NCBI GenBank assembly: GCA_011033025.1
Contig: WFMF01000668.1
Span: forward strand, 1 to 64,000
From: Beroe forskalii
Lineage: Eukaryota > Ctenophora > Nuda > Beroida > Beroidae
Length of the DNA: 64,000 nt
Reading direction: 5' to 3'
Notes under the pieces: model-generated
What the model saw: the letters and a program-made list of their open reading frames with translations, nothing else
What the model was told of the DNA's origin: nothing
Database searches by the model: none
Shown here: one piece after another, positions 24,838-39,769 of the stretch
Layout: each line of letters begins with the position of its first letter
Position numbering within the stretch: the stretch's first letter is position 1
Made by a program: the position numbers and the translations under genes

Positions 24838-25268
24838 AACAACCATTACTAACAACCTAGCTTCATTACAAACAACCATTACAAACAACCTCTTCATTAC
24901 AAACAACCATTACAAACAGCCTCTTCATTACAATCAACCTCTTCATTACAAACAGCCTCTTCATCACAAACAACCTCTTCATTACAAACAACCTCTTCAT
25001 TACAAACAACCTCTTCATTACAAACAACCTCTTCATTACAAACAACCTCTTCATTACAAACAACCTCTTCATTACAAACAACCTCTTCATTACAAACAAC
25101 CTCTTCATTACAAACAAGATCTTCACTACAAACAGCCTAGCTTCATTACAAACAACCTCTTCATTACAAACAACCTCTTCATTACAAACAAGACCTTCAC
25201 TACAAACAGCCTAGCTTAATTACAAACAACCTCTTCATTACAGACAACCTCTTCATTACAAACAACCT
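24838..25268. repeat. 18-bp minisatellite
   Basis: The unit ACCTCTTCATTACAAACA repeats about 18 times, with variants (ATCACAA, AGATCTTCACT). The 18-bp period leaves a Met-Lys-Arg-Leu-Phe-Val frame open on the minus strand, which is not a gene. Confidence 0.95.
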
Positions 25269-25528
25269 ATGATTATGCAGTTTATGATGAATTTTAAACA
25301 GTTCTATCTATGAATATATGCAGTTTGAGATGATCCATAAACAGCCTCTTCATATTGGAAGGGCTATAAGTTGACACGATCATCGTTAGTCTTATAGATT
25401 CAGCTTACCATGACTATACCAATCAGTCTACCACGGTGATAGAAATGATGGAATTCTAACGTAGCTAGCTCACCAGGATTTATCACTGTCAAATCCTGTC
25501 TGTTGTAGATTACCTCCAGACCTTCATA

Positions 25529-25756
25529 TTATTGTAAGCTGGATACTTTTCTAGGACGGAGTAAGACCTGGTATAACTTCAAATAAATTCGTGAACAGAA
25601 GATGGTGTTATCGGCTCCGCGAAAACGTTCAGCCATTTTGTAAAACAAAAGCAAATGCGAATGGGTTAAACCGGGAGCAACATCAAAGAAATTCTTAATT
25701 ATCTCAGGCGTGAATTTATAATTAAGCGAGATCGCTGTCACCTCTCTTTCGTGCAA
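25529..25756 (-). other. Coding-like open frame, unrecognised
   Basis: A 75-codon frame on the minus strand has ordinary protein-like composition (for example NYKFTPEIIKNFFDVAPGL and LLLFYKMAERFRGADN). No family is recognised and no splice sites clearly bound it. It could be an exon, an element relic or chance. Confidence 0.2.
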
Positions 25757-25769
25757 TTCGAATAGAAGT

Positions 25770-28700
25770 ATGCGATAGCAATTAGAATATAGGTTGCATG
25801 AATTATGAAGCCATTGTTTTCTAAATCCAAGCCTTAATTAAGTATCTTTGGTTTAAAGTGCGTGGTGCGCATTCCGCAAATCCAATATCCGAGGTTTAAA
25901 CGCGTGGGGTACTAACTATAACCAAAATATTAAACTTCAATTACGATATAAAGCCAAAAGACTAAACTTCAATTACGATATGTTACAATCAACACTGCAG
26001 ATAACTTATATAACTAAAAGATTAAATATTCATTATCGAAATGCTGTCCAGTGGCTCCGCTAGGTCGAGTAGCGATCACATTTCTGTATTTCATTGAGGA
26101 TTCGTGCAATCAAGAGTTAAAGGTCCATTAATTGAATTATTAGATTTAAAAAAAACCTATATCTCATATATAATTGAAAAACACTTTCGGTGCGACCAAG
26201 AAACATAAATCGTTATAAAAAAATTACAAATTACAACCAATTACAAATTACAACCAATTACAAATTACAAATTACAATTACAAATTACAATTACAAATTA
26301 CAACCAATTTTAGATTTCAAGATTTTAAACTAGGTGAAACGACCACAAAAAATCAACGGTTAAGGATATACCTACCGCATAAATCCAACTACGTTATCCC
26401 TCCTCACAGTATTATGATCTGAAGCCGTGGTGAGGGTGGTTTTTAGCGATTTCCCAGAAAGTCTTACAACGTACTGACGCACACTGATCTGACGCAAGTG
26501 TGTGTGTCAGAAACCCCATATACTATGTGTGCTGCGTGGTTAAGTCCAGTGAGTAGTTTTTGACATTTCCTACCGTATTCCCAGCATTTTATGGAATATT
26601 TTATGTGGGTAATGGATGGGATATACGGTGTGTGTTTCGAAAAATAGCGTAAAGATGACGGGGAGAACAATGCGCGTATCCCTCTAATATATTTGTTTTT
26701 AAGAGGCGGGGTCTCCACTCCCTCTTAACCTATTCCGGGCTACAAATGATAACATGTGCCGTACTATAGATGAAAGAGTCTAGGGGAGAGTTTTCTCGGC
26801 ACTAGAAGTTTAGAAGACTATAGCTCACAACAGCAGCAGCTCAACTAACATGTAATGTAAGTCTACTGATATGATTTTCGCAAGATAGTGCATGGTATAA
26901 ATTATTTCTCAGTACAACTTGATTAATTAATGTCGTTTGGAGTCTAGGGAGAATTTAGACTTTAGGGAGAGTTTTCTCGGCACTCCAGCTCACAGCACAG
27001 CAGCTGCTGTATTAGACGTACTCATCCCTTACACTGCGAGTTAGACACCTCGTCAGCGCCCCACTCTAACACATGATAATGACATCACACTCTCCGAATT
27101 ACTGATCTCTTCTAGTTTCCTCCTCGTGTGAATCATGTGTCCTTCTTTCCGGTATGAGAGGAGGGCTACCATCTTCCTTCCTTCTCTACCACTGCATGTC
27201 TCCTGGCATGATGTTCGCAAGAAAAGGGGTGGTTGAGATGGCATCATCATCATAGCCAAAGATGATGAACTACTGACGTTGGTACAGGGTTTATACCTCC
27301 ACTAACCCTGCCTGGTAGATGATCACTACAATATATACCCTACTTACTCCACTAACTTATAGGAAGACAGCACTAGTGCATAGAGCATGGGAGGGCGGCG
27401 CCTCCCTCAAGTAGTTATATCTATAGTTAATAGCGCTATATCATCTGGTATATCATCTGGCTATCATCTATATCATATGGTATGTTCGCGGATACGTCAT
27501 GAAGGTCGCCTGCAAGCCTAGGCTGGAGCTGCCTGGTTCTACCGCTGCTGCTGCTTGGTAGCTATGACAACTACCACTCCTACCAGAGCATTTCGTAATA
27601 AGCGGTACTTCATATTATTATTATGGTTAGCGATCCTAATTACACTAATTAATGCCTGATATTAATCACTCCATTAATGAGGAAGCTCTATAAATGATTC
27701 CCACTGTATATCAAGATCCGCCTCACCTAATTCTAGCTCAGCTCATATTGAATACCCACGACTAGAATATTAGCTTGATATCCAGAAAAAGATCTGCCTG
27801 GTTTACTGAGAATACCAATAACCTGTGGTATGAATTAATCCACATTCCTCAGAACCACAATAGTTAGGAGCATGGAATGAGCAGGTCTAATTTTGTGCTG
27901 AGAGTAGATATGAAATCCATATCCAGTTCATCCATTTAACATGATCTGCCCTCCCTTTCTTTCCCCAGCTTAATCTCAAGTTGATGTTAGAAGAATTATG
28001 CAAGGTTAATGATTAATGTGTTCATAGGTATCTAGGCCGAATGATGATGATCATCCTAAAATTCAAGACAAATGAATAGTGGTATTTGTTACCGTTAAGT
28101 AAAACTATTTGGTGACTGGGGCTCTTCAGATGACAGGTCACAGGAGCGTGGCAGATGATTACCCTTATCTCGTCCCTTCATCATCTGATAAGATTTATTA
28201 AACGTTGTTTCTCTATTAAACGTTGTTTCTCTAAGAGAAGCAAGCACACTGGTTCGTCATCTATGATCTTAGGTGGACATATAATATGTCCGCTATATAT
28301 TGACCGACTGGTGGTGATAGAGTTATGCGAGCTATGCCATATCCAGTCACTACGCCGACTGATGATACTTGCAGCTTTGGAGTAACGAATATTTGTTTCT
28401 ATTATTGGCTGAGTAATAAATACGTAACATTGATTGAGTAGCTGTGGCAGCTGCGGGTAATCAATGTAAACAAGCCGTGATTGATGGCCGGTGGTGGTGG
28501 TTTGTGACAGATCCTGGGGGAATGAAATGCCTCTACGCATGTACCTAGTGTGTGTGTCTGAAATTGATGAGATCCCCGTGCTCTGGTATCACGGGAAGGG
28601 TCATGTGGCAGATAATAGCTACACGTTCTCACCGGTATCTATCTAACATGGCGCCCTGTATTTCTAATCAAAGTGATGAATCTTACCATCTGATGTACCT

Positions 28701-31232
28701 ACTTTATAGGCAAGTAGTTACATTAGAATATTAGGACTTACTCCTATCAAAGATCACCATATTTCAATGGGATAGTAATGCTGTAATGGTCAAAATAGTA
28801 TCCAAACATGCGATTCATAGACATTAAACACTGCATATTAGCTGAAATTAGTCTAATGCTAACTTAAAGGGAAAACACGGATGGTATGAAAAGTGACCTA
28901 AGTTATTTGTGAGACAAAAGAATTCAAGATTGAAGGTACTAGATAATCTACTGTCAATCCAATGAACCTGGTCACAAATCTCATAGGACATATATTCGAG
29001 CAAAAGTAGCGGTTTGTGCTACTCAAACTTAAGAAGAGCTACAACGTTAAACAGACTTGATGAGGCTAACTTCAATTGTATACGGAGATTTTATGCATCC
29101 CTACTCTCATATAAAAGCTTATAATTGCATGCCCCAGTGCCTTCAAATCAATTTCCATATGAAAGGAGACCGTTATATTTGTGTCCTTCTTTAAGGCTCA
29201 CAAAACACACACCTATGATAAGCGACCTATGTTGAGCGATTGCATGGTCAACCTACTACGCGAAACTAAAGCGGTAATAGCACATTATATGATCACAAAC
29301 CATAGTCCTAAACGATAAATTACATACCAAATCACATTGAATATGTGTAAAAGAAAGGCCTCTATTGTACTCGCATTCCTCACTTATATATTACTCATAG
29401 TTATCCTCAAACACATTTAAACCTATTAAACCAATATTATTGTGGGGTACATGCTCACATAGAGTCATGAGTTGCTGGAAGACCCTACCACTCGAGGATG
29501 CCTCCTGACAGGCGAAACCTCGTCAAATCCTGTCCCACAAAACATAGAACCTGAAAAACCTGTCGAAATGGTGTCCACAACCTGTCACAACGTTGCTATA
29601 AAATGTGGCGAAGTTCTCCGAAACATGTTGTGAACCTGTCACAGAGCTGGTAGAAAACTAGGAAGATGGGAAATCTTGTTCAAAATCTGGTGTAAACCCG
29701 TCCATGACCTGTCCGTGAAGTGTCAAAAACCCGTCGCAAACCCGTTCAGAGCCTGTTAACAAAAAGTGGACGGAGTACCGTTTTTCAGGAGGCCTTCGAG
29801 GGAGAAATTAAAAACAGGCACTATAGGTTTGGTTAAGAAAACGCATTTCTTCAGACTGCCTCCTGTTTAAAAATTCAGGCACGAAAGACAAAATGTCTGA
29901 TAATAATTAGTATGAGAAATATCGTATATAAATTCGTCTGATTTTACCCATTTTCAGTAATTAGGTAGAATATTCGTAGATTTCTTTCACTAGCACTCAT
30001 CAACTCTATATGTGTCTCAATATTATATTGAATTACAGCACTTTTCAACTGGACAGTCGATAAACCTCAAAACGGGCAAGTGATTTTACTGTAGAATAAA
30101 TATAAGCTCTTCTGTATTTATGTATTTATGAACAATGAACATATTATCCCAACAGGTTTTGCAGTTCTACTTCGCACAGAAGTAGTAGTTGTTGTTGTTA
30201 AAACTTCACGATATCTGGATATAATATTAAAAAACATGTGATAAGGAGAGCTAAATGATTATCACACCATCTTGGTGAGGTATTAACGTATAAAATATAA
30301 CCTATGACTTCTTAAAACAAAGATGTCTTATTATGAAGTTCATGAACAAAATACGCTGCCTGTGAAGAAAATAACACTTATTATGAAGAAAATGATACGT
30401 ATATGTGATACTTATAATACTTATATGTGAGGAAAATAATACTTATATGAGATCTAGTACAGCCTCCATATTAGCTCGTTTAGATGGACGATAATCTTAT
30501 CATTAAAGAGCATTATTTAAGTCGACCATATCCCTAAATCCTGATTCCTGATCCTCGGCTGAAGATCTCTTTAGTAGAGTCTTGATCCTATAAGACCCTG
30601 GAGTCTTAAATCCTGATCTAGATCATTGGTACCCAGATCATGATCTCGATCCAATGATACAGCGGTGGATACAATTTGGCCGTAAACCGTTGCGATACAA
30701 TGTCACATACAATGCTGATCTGTCTTTACCACATTACGTAACTACAGACCACGGACTGTATTATTCAAACCACGGACTGTATCATTCCTCTGGTAACTTG
30801 GCAGAAGTCCAAAGGACGGAAGTTCTGTCCTTATCCGTCCTCATCGCCCACCTTTGTATACTATAAAAAGTGCGTTGGTATAAGGAAGCTAGCATTCCGG
30901 GGAGTTTACTATAGCAGCAATGTGTTTGCGACTATTCTTCCTAAACAATCGCTATGCTAACAATACCAGACTTAAACAAAGCAGAAACTCCAAAAACAAA
31001 GCAGAAAGTTAAGCCAACCTCTGACGGAGGAGGAAGAAACATCTACCTATCTACACTCGCAAACCTAAGTAGCGTACCCCGTATTACCCGGGAATTTCAG
31101 GGCATTAGGTCCTTCCTCCCGTGGTCGGATTGGAGAAAGCAGCCTCTCCATAATGCGCATATAATGGAGTAATGTGGCTCTGTTTGTAATTATATAGAGT
31201 TATAGACGCTAAACGTTTTGACGTCATACTCA
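25770..31232. other. Gene-poor loop DNA with small repeats
   Basis: Contents: an AATTACAA-type microsatellite at 26,218-26,305; a direct duplication containing GGGAGAGTTTTCTCGGCACT at about 26,782 and 26,967; a 17-bp doublet (TATTAAACGTTGTTTCTC) at 28,196-28,231; a block with loosely inverted ends (CTCGAGGATGCCTCCTGA at 29,493; TCAGGAGGCCTTCGAG at 29,787) and many ACCTGTC words between them. No coding exon could be supported. Confidence 0.5.
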
Positions 31233-34070
31233 GTAGTATACCACTGGAGTGCCTGGTGAAACCCTCTAGGTACCTAATACTAGGTCACTCAGCGCTCAGT
31301 ATACCACTGGAGTGCCCTAGTGAAACCCTCTAGGTACCTAATACTAGGTCACTCAGCGCTCAGTATACCACTGGAGTGCCCAGGAAACCCTCTAGGTACC
31401 TAATACTAGGTCACTCAGCGCTCAGTATACCACTGGAGTGCCTGGTGAAACCCTCTAGGTACCTAATACTAGGTCACTCAGCGCTCAGTATACCACTGGA
31501 GTGCCCAGTGAAACCCTCTAGGTACCTAGTACTAGGTCACTCAGCGCTCAGTATACCACTGGAGTGCCCAGGGAAACCCTCTAGGTACCTAATACTAGGT
31601 CACTCAGCGCTCAGTATACCACTGGAGTGCCCAGGAAACCTCTAGGTACCTAATACCCTAGTCACCAGCGCTCAGTATACCACTGGGTGCCTGGTAAAAC
31701 CCTCTAGGTACCTAATACTAGGTCACTCAGCGCTCAGTATACCACTGGAGTGCCCAGGGAAACCCTCTAGGTACCTAATACTAGGTCACTCAGCGCTCAG
31801 TATACCACTGGAGTGCCCAGGGAAACCCTCTAGGTACCTAATACTAGGTCAGTATACAGGAGTGCCTGGAAACTCAGGTACCACTGGGTCACTCAGCTCA
31901 GAAACCTCATCTAGGTACCTAGTACTAGGTCACTCAGCGCTCAGTATACCACTGGAGTGCCCAGGAAACCCTCTAGGTACCTAATACTAGGTCACTCAGC
32001 ACTCAGTATACCACTGGAGTGCCCAGGAAACCCTCTAGGTACCTAGTACTACTAGGTCACTCTCAGTATACCACTGGAGTGCCCAGTGAAACCCTCTAGG
32101 TACCTAATACTAGGTCACTCAGCGCTCAGTATACCACTGGAGTGCCCAGTGAAACCTCTAGGTACCTAATACTAGGTCACTCAGCGCTCAGTATACCACT
32201 GGAATGCCCAGTGAAACTCCAGTATACCACTGGTCACTCAGAGTGCCCAGTGAAACCCTCTAGGTACCTAATACTAGGTCACTCAGCGCTCAGTATACCA
32301 CTGGAGTGCCCTAGTGAAACCCTCTAGGTACCTAATACTAGGTCACTCAGCACTCAGTATACCACTGGAGTGCCCTGTGAAACCCTCCTCTAGGTACCTA
32401 ATACTAGGTCACTCAGCGCTCAGTATACCACTGGAGTGCCCAATGCAACCCTCTAGGTACCTAATACTAGGTCACTCAGCGCTCAGTATACCACTGGAGT
32501 GCCCAGGGAAACCCTCTAGGTACCTAATACTAGGTCACTCAGCGCTCAGTATACCACTGGAGTGCCCAGTGAAACCCTCTAGGTACCTAATACTAGGTCA
32601 CTCAGCGCTCAGTATACCACTGGAGTGCCCAGTGAAACCCTCTAGGTACCTAATACTAGGTCACTCAGCGCTCAGTATACCACTGGAGTGCCCAGGGAAA
32701 CCCTCTAGGTACCTAGTACTAGGTCACTCAGCGCTCAGTATACCACTGGAATGCCCAGTGAAACCCTCTAGGTACCTAATACTAGGTCACTCAGCTCAGT
32801 ATACCACTGGAGTGCCCAGGGAAACCCTCTAGGTACCTAATACTAGGTCACTCAGCGCTCAGTATACCACTGGAGTGCCCAGGGAAACCCTCTAGGTACC
32901 TAATACTAGGTCACTCAGCGCTCAGTAAACCACTGGAATGCCCAGTGAAACCATCTAGGTACCTAATACTAGGTCACTCAGCGCTCAGTATACCACTGGA
33001 GTGCCCAGGGAAACCCTCTAGGTACCTAATACTAGGTCACTCAGCGCTCAGTATACCACTGGAATGCCCAGTGAAACCCTCTAGGTACCTAATACTAGGT
33101 CACTCAGCGCTCAGTATACCACTGGAGTGCCCAGTGAAACCCTCTAGGTACCTAATACTAGGTCACTCAGCGCTCAGTATACCACTGGAGTGCCCAGGGA
33201 AACCCTCTAGGTACCTAGTACTAGGTCACTCAGCGCTCAGTATACCACTGGAATGCCCAGTGAAACCCTCTAGGTACCTAATACTAGGTCACTCAGCGCT
33301 CAGTATACCACTGGAGTGCCCAGTGAAACCCTCTAGGTACCTAATACTAGGTCACTCAGCGCTCAGTATACCACTGGAGTGCCTGTGAAACCCTCTAGGT
33401 ACCTAATACTAGGTCACTCAGCGCTCAGTATACCACTGGAGTGCCCAGGGAAACCCTCTAGGTACCTAGTACTAGGTCACTCAGCGCTCAGTATACCACT
33501 GGAGTGCCCAGGAAACCCTCTAGGTACCTAATACCACTGGGTCACTCAGCGTCTCAGTATACCACTGGAATGCCCAGTGAAACCCTCTAGGTACCTAATA
33601 CTAGGTCACTCAGCGCTCAGTATACCACTGGAGTGCCCAGGGAAACCCTCTAGGTACCTAATACTAGGTCACTCAGCGCTCAGTATACCACTGGAGTGCC
33701 TGGTGAAACCCTCTAGGTACCTAATACTAGGTCACTCAGCGCTCAGTATACCACTGGAATGCCCAGTGAAACCCTCTAGGTACCTAGTACTAGGTCACTC
33801 AGCGCTCAGTATACCACTGGAGTGCCCAGGGAAACCCTCTAGGTACCTAATATACTAGGTCACTCAGCGCTCAGTATACCACTGGAATGCCCAGGGAAAC
33901 CCTCTAGGTACCTAGTACTAGGTCACTCAGCGCTCAGTATACCACTGGAATGCCCAGTGAAACCCCCTAGGTACCTACTCAGTATACCAATGGAGTGCCC
34001 AGAGAAACCATCTAGGTACCTACTCAGCATACCACTGGTATGCCCAGTGAAACCCTCTAGGTACCTACTA
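31233..34070. repeat. 63-bp tandem array, about 45 units
   Basis: The unit runs from AGTGCCCAGGGAAACCCTCT through AGGTACCTAATACTAGGTCA to CTCAGCGCTCAGTATACCAC. Variation is concentrated at the AGTGCCCAG(T/G)GAAA segment (CCCAGT, CCCAGG, CCTGGT, CCCTAGT) and at TAATACT/TAGTACT. Some units are truncated or fused (31,840-31,910, 32,210-32,240, 33,960-34,060). The period is 21 codons, so several long plus-strand frames stay open; frame-breaking indels between blocks argue that it is not coding. Confidence 0.97.
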
Positions 34071-34074
34071 GAGA

Positions 34075-37000
34075 AGGGAATGCCGGAGTTTCGGCTGCGG
34101 AAGTGATACTACTGTGAGGTGAAGGGGAAGGTAAAGCTCCAATTAGTCGGAGATCTTATTGTTCTTCTTTCAAGTATGGAAACGTGAAATTTAAGCAGAA
34201 AGAGTTTTTTCTAGAAAGAAAGGGACCGCCAATTTAAACGATAAAACGAGACTGAGAAGATCAATTTGCCTCACGAAAACCATAAAATGTGAACCTCATC
34301 GTATGTGATAGAGGGAAGCGAATGACAAACGTTCTATATTATCATAAGCCGTTATATGTTTAGAGATCGGAAAGCAATTTTAAGAAAACAAGATATTAAT
34401 TAGAAGCGCAGATAGGTACCTGCTAAAGTATTGCAGATAATGGTTGTAGCATACAATCAGGTGCATCCCGTACCTCTCTCTCCTTCTCACACGCCCAATA
34501 AAGAGCTGCTGGTAATTAAACGCAATATATGGATATCTGGTACTAGTCTATCACAATGTCCTGGAGGATTCTTCCTGAGTTCGGTTAATAAAACATGCGT
34601 ATTCCAGGTAATTTCTAATTTAAGTTAAGTTGGGCTTGATAGCATGAATTCGCATAGGGAAGATAATGAGATTGTTCCAGGAGTTATTAGGTGGGACGTG
34701 ATGAATAAATCATACCGTCAGTTTATTAAGTGTTTGCTAAAGGATGCATACCAGCCATCGCTCGTGATTGTAAGAGTAGTTAAGGGTCTATAGGCGCGGC
34801 TGAGATGATAATAGGAAAACCCTTCCTATCCTACAATATCACTGCGCGCATTTATACTTGTTATCTGTTCAAAAAGCAATATTATGGAATGAAGCTATGT
34901 AATGAAAATTACAGGGAGTCAATTAGAGCAATGAAGAATAATCCAACTCGAAGGACTAATAATGCAACTTGAAGAAAGAAAATTACGATTTACGACTCAA
35001 AGACAGAATAATATAATCTAAAGATTAATCCAACTCGAAGAAAGAATAATGCAACTTGAGTAATATTTCAGCCTGAATGAAGAATTAGGCAACTTAAAGA
35101 TTGATCCATCACAAAGAAAGAATAATGCAACCCCTTCAGAATAATGAACTCGATGAAAGTTGTAAGTTATAATTATTGCTGAGGGTGTCAATCGACCACA
35201 CTACTTTGTATAGCTGATTGACAAATACGCCACACAAAGTGATATAATCATTATAACGTCCAACTTAACACGATGGCTGATTAAGGTACATGGAGTGAAG
35301 AAGGCGGTACACTGCATGAAGGAGGAGGCATGACTCATTCATCACTCCTCATCTCTTGAACTGACTCATCAGTCTGATTGAGGATTCATCACTCCTCATC
35401 TCTTGAACTGACTCATCAGTCTGATTGAGGATTCATCACTCCTCATCTCTTGAACTGACTCATCACTCTGATGAGCAGCTCCCCAGCAATATAGTATTCA
35501 CCTGGTAGAATCAGGATATAGAGACACGGCTAACTTGCTGTGTTGCTAACACAAACTCAGGTAATGCTACGTCACTAAGCAACCATGTTAAGCCCTGGTG
35601 ATGACGTCATTGTCAACTGTAGATGGAGGGGAGGCAGCATGTGTTATTGCTGTCTCGGTAGGAGCTTACAAGGAGCTGCGGTGTAATGAATTAATTAGTA
35701 GATATCCAGTTATTAGAGGCTTTCTAATTTAGATACTGAATACATCCTCGAGCTCTAGAGGAGAACTCCGTACCATGTTTTGCCTGCTTCACTCCGGGAT
35801 CCGTTTAATTATTTACGTATATTATCATTGTGATTTGGAGAAATTGAGATTCTAAATATGAAATCTGCCGACGTTGCCGTCATGAAGACTGGAAATCAGG
35901 CCGAATATTTCAGTTATACTCTGTGATACGAATTTACTTGGATTAAAATTGTCCTGCAACGTAAATTTGCCTACATACAAACCATGTCTTATTAAGAGGT
36001 CAAAATGTAAATGGAAGGAATGATTGATTTAGTTAAAATTGACAAAAAACAAGAACAAAAATGAAACGAAAACCGCAAAATCTCTCTCAGCGCATAATAT
36101 GACCATTTCTCGAGATTATAAAATAAATAAATAAAATATCATTTTATTAATAGTTACAATATGAACTTCCAAATATCGCCCCTTCAACAAAGATTTATAT
36201 GATAAATACTTCAATAAATAAGTAAATAATCATAAATATCTTATGGTGCACTTGTCAAAATTAAGAAGAAGGCGAAAAATGAAATGACTGGGGGAAGAAA
36301 TAGCTCTTCGAGAAGACGCATATAAAACGAGATAATGTTCAACTGATCCACAACCAAAACTTGTTCTTATTAGCATAGTAGTATAAATATAACTTTTATT
36401 TCAATGGAAAAACATTTATCTATGTAAAATGTTGAATGATAATTTTTTCAACTTTTGGACCACTGCGTCAAGGCCCCCAAACTCAAAAAAGTAAATTGGG
36501 ACTCTCTAAGTAAATAATCGGCACCCTACTGAAATGACTCCTCCTCAACTAAAGTAAAATATTATACGTTGCATGGACCACTGAGCAATTTCAGATCTAT
36601 TCTCCGGGGTATGCCCAATAACCACACCTGTTTTTTTCTTAAGGCACCCAGCCTCGGGTGTGCTGATGTAATATGTTTAATGACTCATTAATATATATTT
36701 TTATATTCAAGAGTGGTTTACAGCGAATTAGAAAACGAGGAGAAACGCGACGAGAGGATTGTTCTTTTCACAAAGCTTGCCGGGAAATTCGGAAAAGTGA
36801 AATATGCTGAAAAGTTCCGGGCAAACGTGTTTTATCCATCTTAATTCAACGTGACAGTTACCAAAAAGACGGGAACTGCGGTGGAACGTTGCGTTGGGCA
36901 GCCTTGAGAACTTGCAACCATCGAAATCACAAACGAGCGAACTACAATACAAATATTCAATTGTAGGAAATGAGTAGAGTTCCTCCATGAATTTATGTAA

Positions 37001-38928
37001 CAATTTGTTACAAGGGACCTATAGGCTACAAATTAGGCTCCTTTTGAAACAATTACCATATTTTAGTGGCCATGGTTGCATCTTCATTCTTCAGCACGTT
37101 TTAGTCTGTGATGCAAATACTTCAATTAATTTCTTAACGAGACTCATTGTTCGACCCTATTTAGGATTCTAGAGCAAATCCTGCGGCTCCATTGTTTGGG
37201 AGCCTAGAAAGCCTGAGTTAGATAAATATGTGCTGTAAATATGTAACTTATGAAAACGGTGCTCGTATGTATTAGCGTGACTTGATACTTTTTTTGGAGC
37301 GTGTCCCGAATTGAACGCGTTCCACATTGGATCGGAGCCACATTGAAACTGAAACTGACTTATAGGTTTTTTACTTTGAAGGGTGAAATGAAACTATTCT
37401 CATAAATTTAGTGCCACAGTTAATGCTTTAAATAACGTCAGTGACTAATATGTGTTGCTTAGTCCTAAAAAACTTTCAATCCAACAAAATATGCGAAGTA
37501 AGTTATTGATAAGTGCACTGGAGTTGAACTAGAAAAATGCAACCAGCAAAGAATTCAAAACAGTGCATGCACTGCACAAAAATTAAAGATCGTTTTATAA
37601 GTACCTCATCGTGCATATTTGGTCCGCCATTATTCTGTTGGATAACAAAATTCTAAAATGGCCATAGCATCTCAGGTCTTTTTATTTCGCCTAAAGATTT
37701 TTTTCCCTAAAAAAGGGCGCTATCGGCAACGTAAAGGTCTAGTAAATTCATCAGATTTGAACGTATGAGAATAGACAAGTGACACTGCGATAGTGCGATA
37801 ACTCGAGCACTTGTTACATTGTTACGAGATCAAGTGTAAAGTCAACGACCAACAAAAGCAATTTGCTCTCGGGAATTTTTGTTGTTGTACGTACCTCACA
37901 TGGGGTGTACTATTGTAGTGTACCTCTACATTGTTTAAATGTAGGTAAGGTATAATGAAGGTTCTGAATAATGACGAATTGATGAAAAATTATCATAATT
38001 CTGAGAATCTTTCTTATGTTTTAGCCAATTCCAGCTTCATTATGTGTCTCTTGATTATGAATTAGTGAAGTACATAGGTAGGTAATTTTTGGCTTCCTGG
38101 TGTCTAGACATGGTGAGTAAAAGAGAAATTTATTCATTCGCCAGATAAGAATAATCACATACGCACTTAAGAAATCTGGTGGGTTTGGTCAATGTATTAT
38201 GTAACAATGTTGCTCATGGATAAATAGTGTTTAGGCATTAAAATGTATCAATGAAGTATTAGGCTCCCAGACTCATCGTAGATTGCAAAGATTAAGCACG
38301 GAATTCGGTATATTATTAACACTATATACCTGTTCTTCGTAATTTTGATGTTAAGTCCTACTAATATACGAGCTATTGATCGTTACAAACTTCCTCTTCA
38401 TTGTTTGCTGTATAGCAGTAATATAAATGATAATAAAGTACACCTTTATTACCTTCACGTAACCTAAACCATAATTAATAAACTAAATTCTTTAGGCAAC
38501 TCTAAGCGGCGTAGCTTTATATTGATTATTTCTACAATAGCCATTGTCAGCCTGTTTATCATCAACAATACTTAATTAATTAGAGACTTGGATTTACTGG
38601 CTTTACCCATTGCGCCACTCTTCCCTTCGCTACACAGATTAAGAAATATCATAGGTGCCTGCAGAGATGGGATTATAAAGATGGTTAATAAGTTGTCCCA
38701 CTATTATCAAACTCCCTCAAAAACCAAGTTACACCTCCCATCTTACCTCCTCTCAATCTCATCTTACCCCTTTATATACGACACAAAGCGTTCTATGAGG
38801 AAAAACTAGCGGTAACTTTGGAAGTGAGAGGGGCACACTGAGTAAGATGTCACAGCTTAAAATGAAAGAGTTAAGTCTCTCGTTACTACTCAAACTGAAC
38901 CTCTTCACTCTAAAGAAACAATATAACC
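34075..38928. other. Gene-poor loop DNA with a 47-bp repeat
   Basis: A 47-bp unit (CACTCCTCATCTCTTGAACT and onward) occurs three times at 35,342-35,475. At 34,920-35,150 short AATCCAACTCGAAG/AATGCAACTTGAAG words recur loosely. The minus-strand frame at 36,728-37,003 is protein-like in composition but unrecognised. No supported gene. Confidence 0.5.
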
Positions 38929-39769
38929 TTCACAATCGAACATGACTAGACTCTAAAACAGGAATTTAACCTGAAACCCACGCTCGCAGTAACCATGATA
39001 TCCGCTGGCACTGCCCAGTATAACGATAGATCATAGAAATACGATCTGATCGATTACAAGGTCTCTTAAATTCTAATTAAACAGAATCAATGCCATTCAA
39101 CTCAGGAATATTCTAAGTAGATCACTAACTCATCTACCAACAAACGAGTATCGAATGAACCATAATCTACCCCCAGAGGGCTGTTTCCCAAAATAGGATG
39201 AAACGCATTAACTTAAAAACTTCTTCCAATATTAAATGATGATTATAATCTAACCTGTTGTTTTCGCAAGAGTCATGAGGCACCCCTCGTGGTCCTAATG
39301 GACTGCCTGAACTGATGTAGTCCTTTAACTTCCATAGTTAATTTTAGTATATATAGTCAATTGTGGATAAGGTAATTATAATTTTCCTTGCTTAATTCAG
39401 TGTGAACGATTATAAATTGTAATCATATAGGTTATTAAATGATAAAAGATAATAAACTAGGTCATTAAATAAATGCCCCTTTGCGGTAATCTCAAGAGAG
39501 AGTATAACATATGTTGTGAAGTTATAAACGAGTGGAATGTAACTAGTAACTACGGAGGGCCGTAGAACAGGGACAATGGAGGCTCTGACGTTTCACATTT
39601 AACGACAATGCTCTTCGCTAATTTCCCTCTGCTCATCTTTTCAGCGGAACTTCATGCATAATGCAGGCACTGCTGGCACAATACAACATATTATGATCCG
39701 TTATTAAGTGTTTAGAATTACACAATAGCAGCCGGCTGCTGTTCCAAGCAGCTGCATATGGAGCTAATG

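Noticed and set aside
31376..33858. Several long plus-strand frames with a 21-residue repeat
   Set aside because: The 63-bp unit is divisible by three, so any frame free of stops stays open. Blocks are separated by frame-breaking indels, and there is no start or splice context.
36728..37003. 91-codon minus-strand frame with protein-like composition
   Set aside because: No recognised family, no splice or start context; noted only within the loop description.
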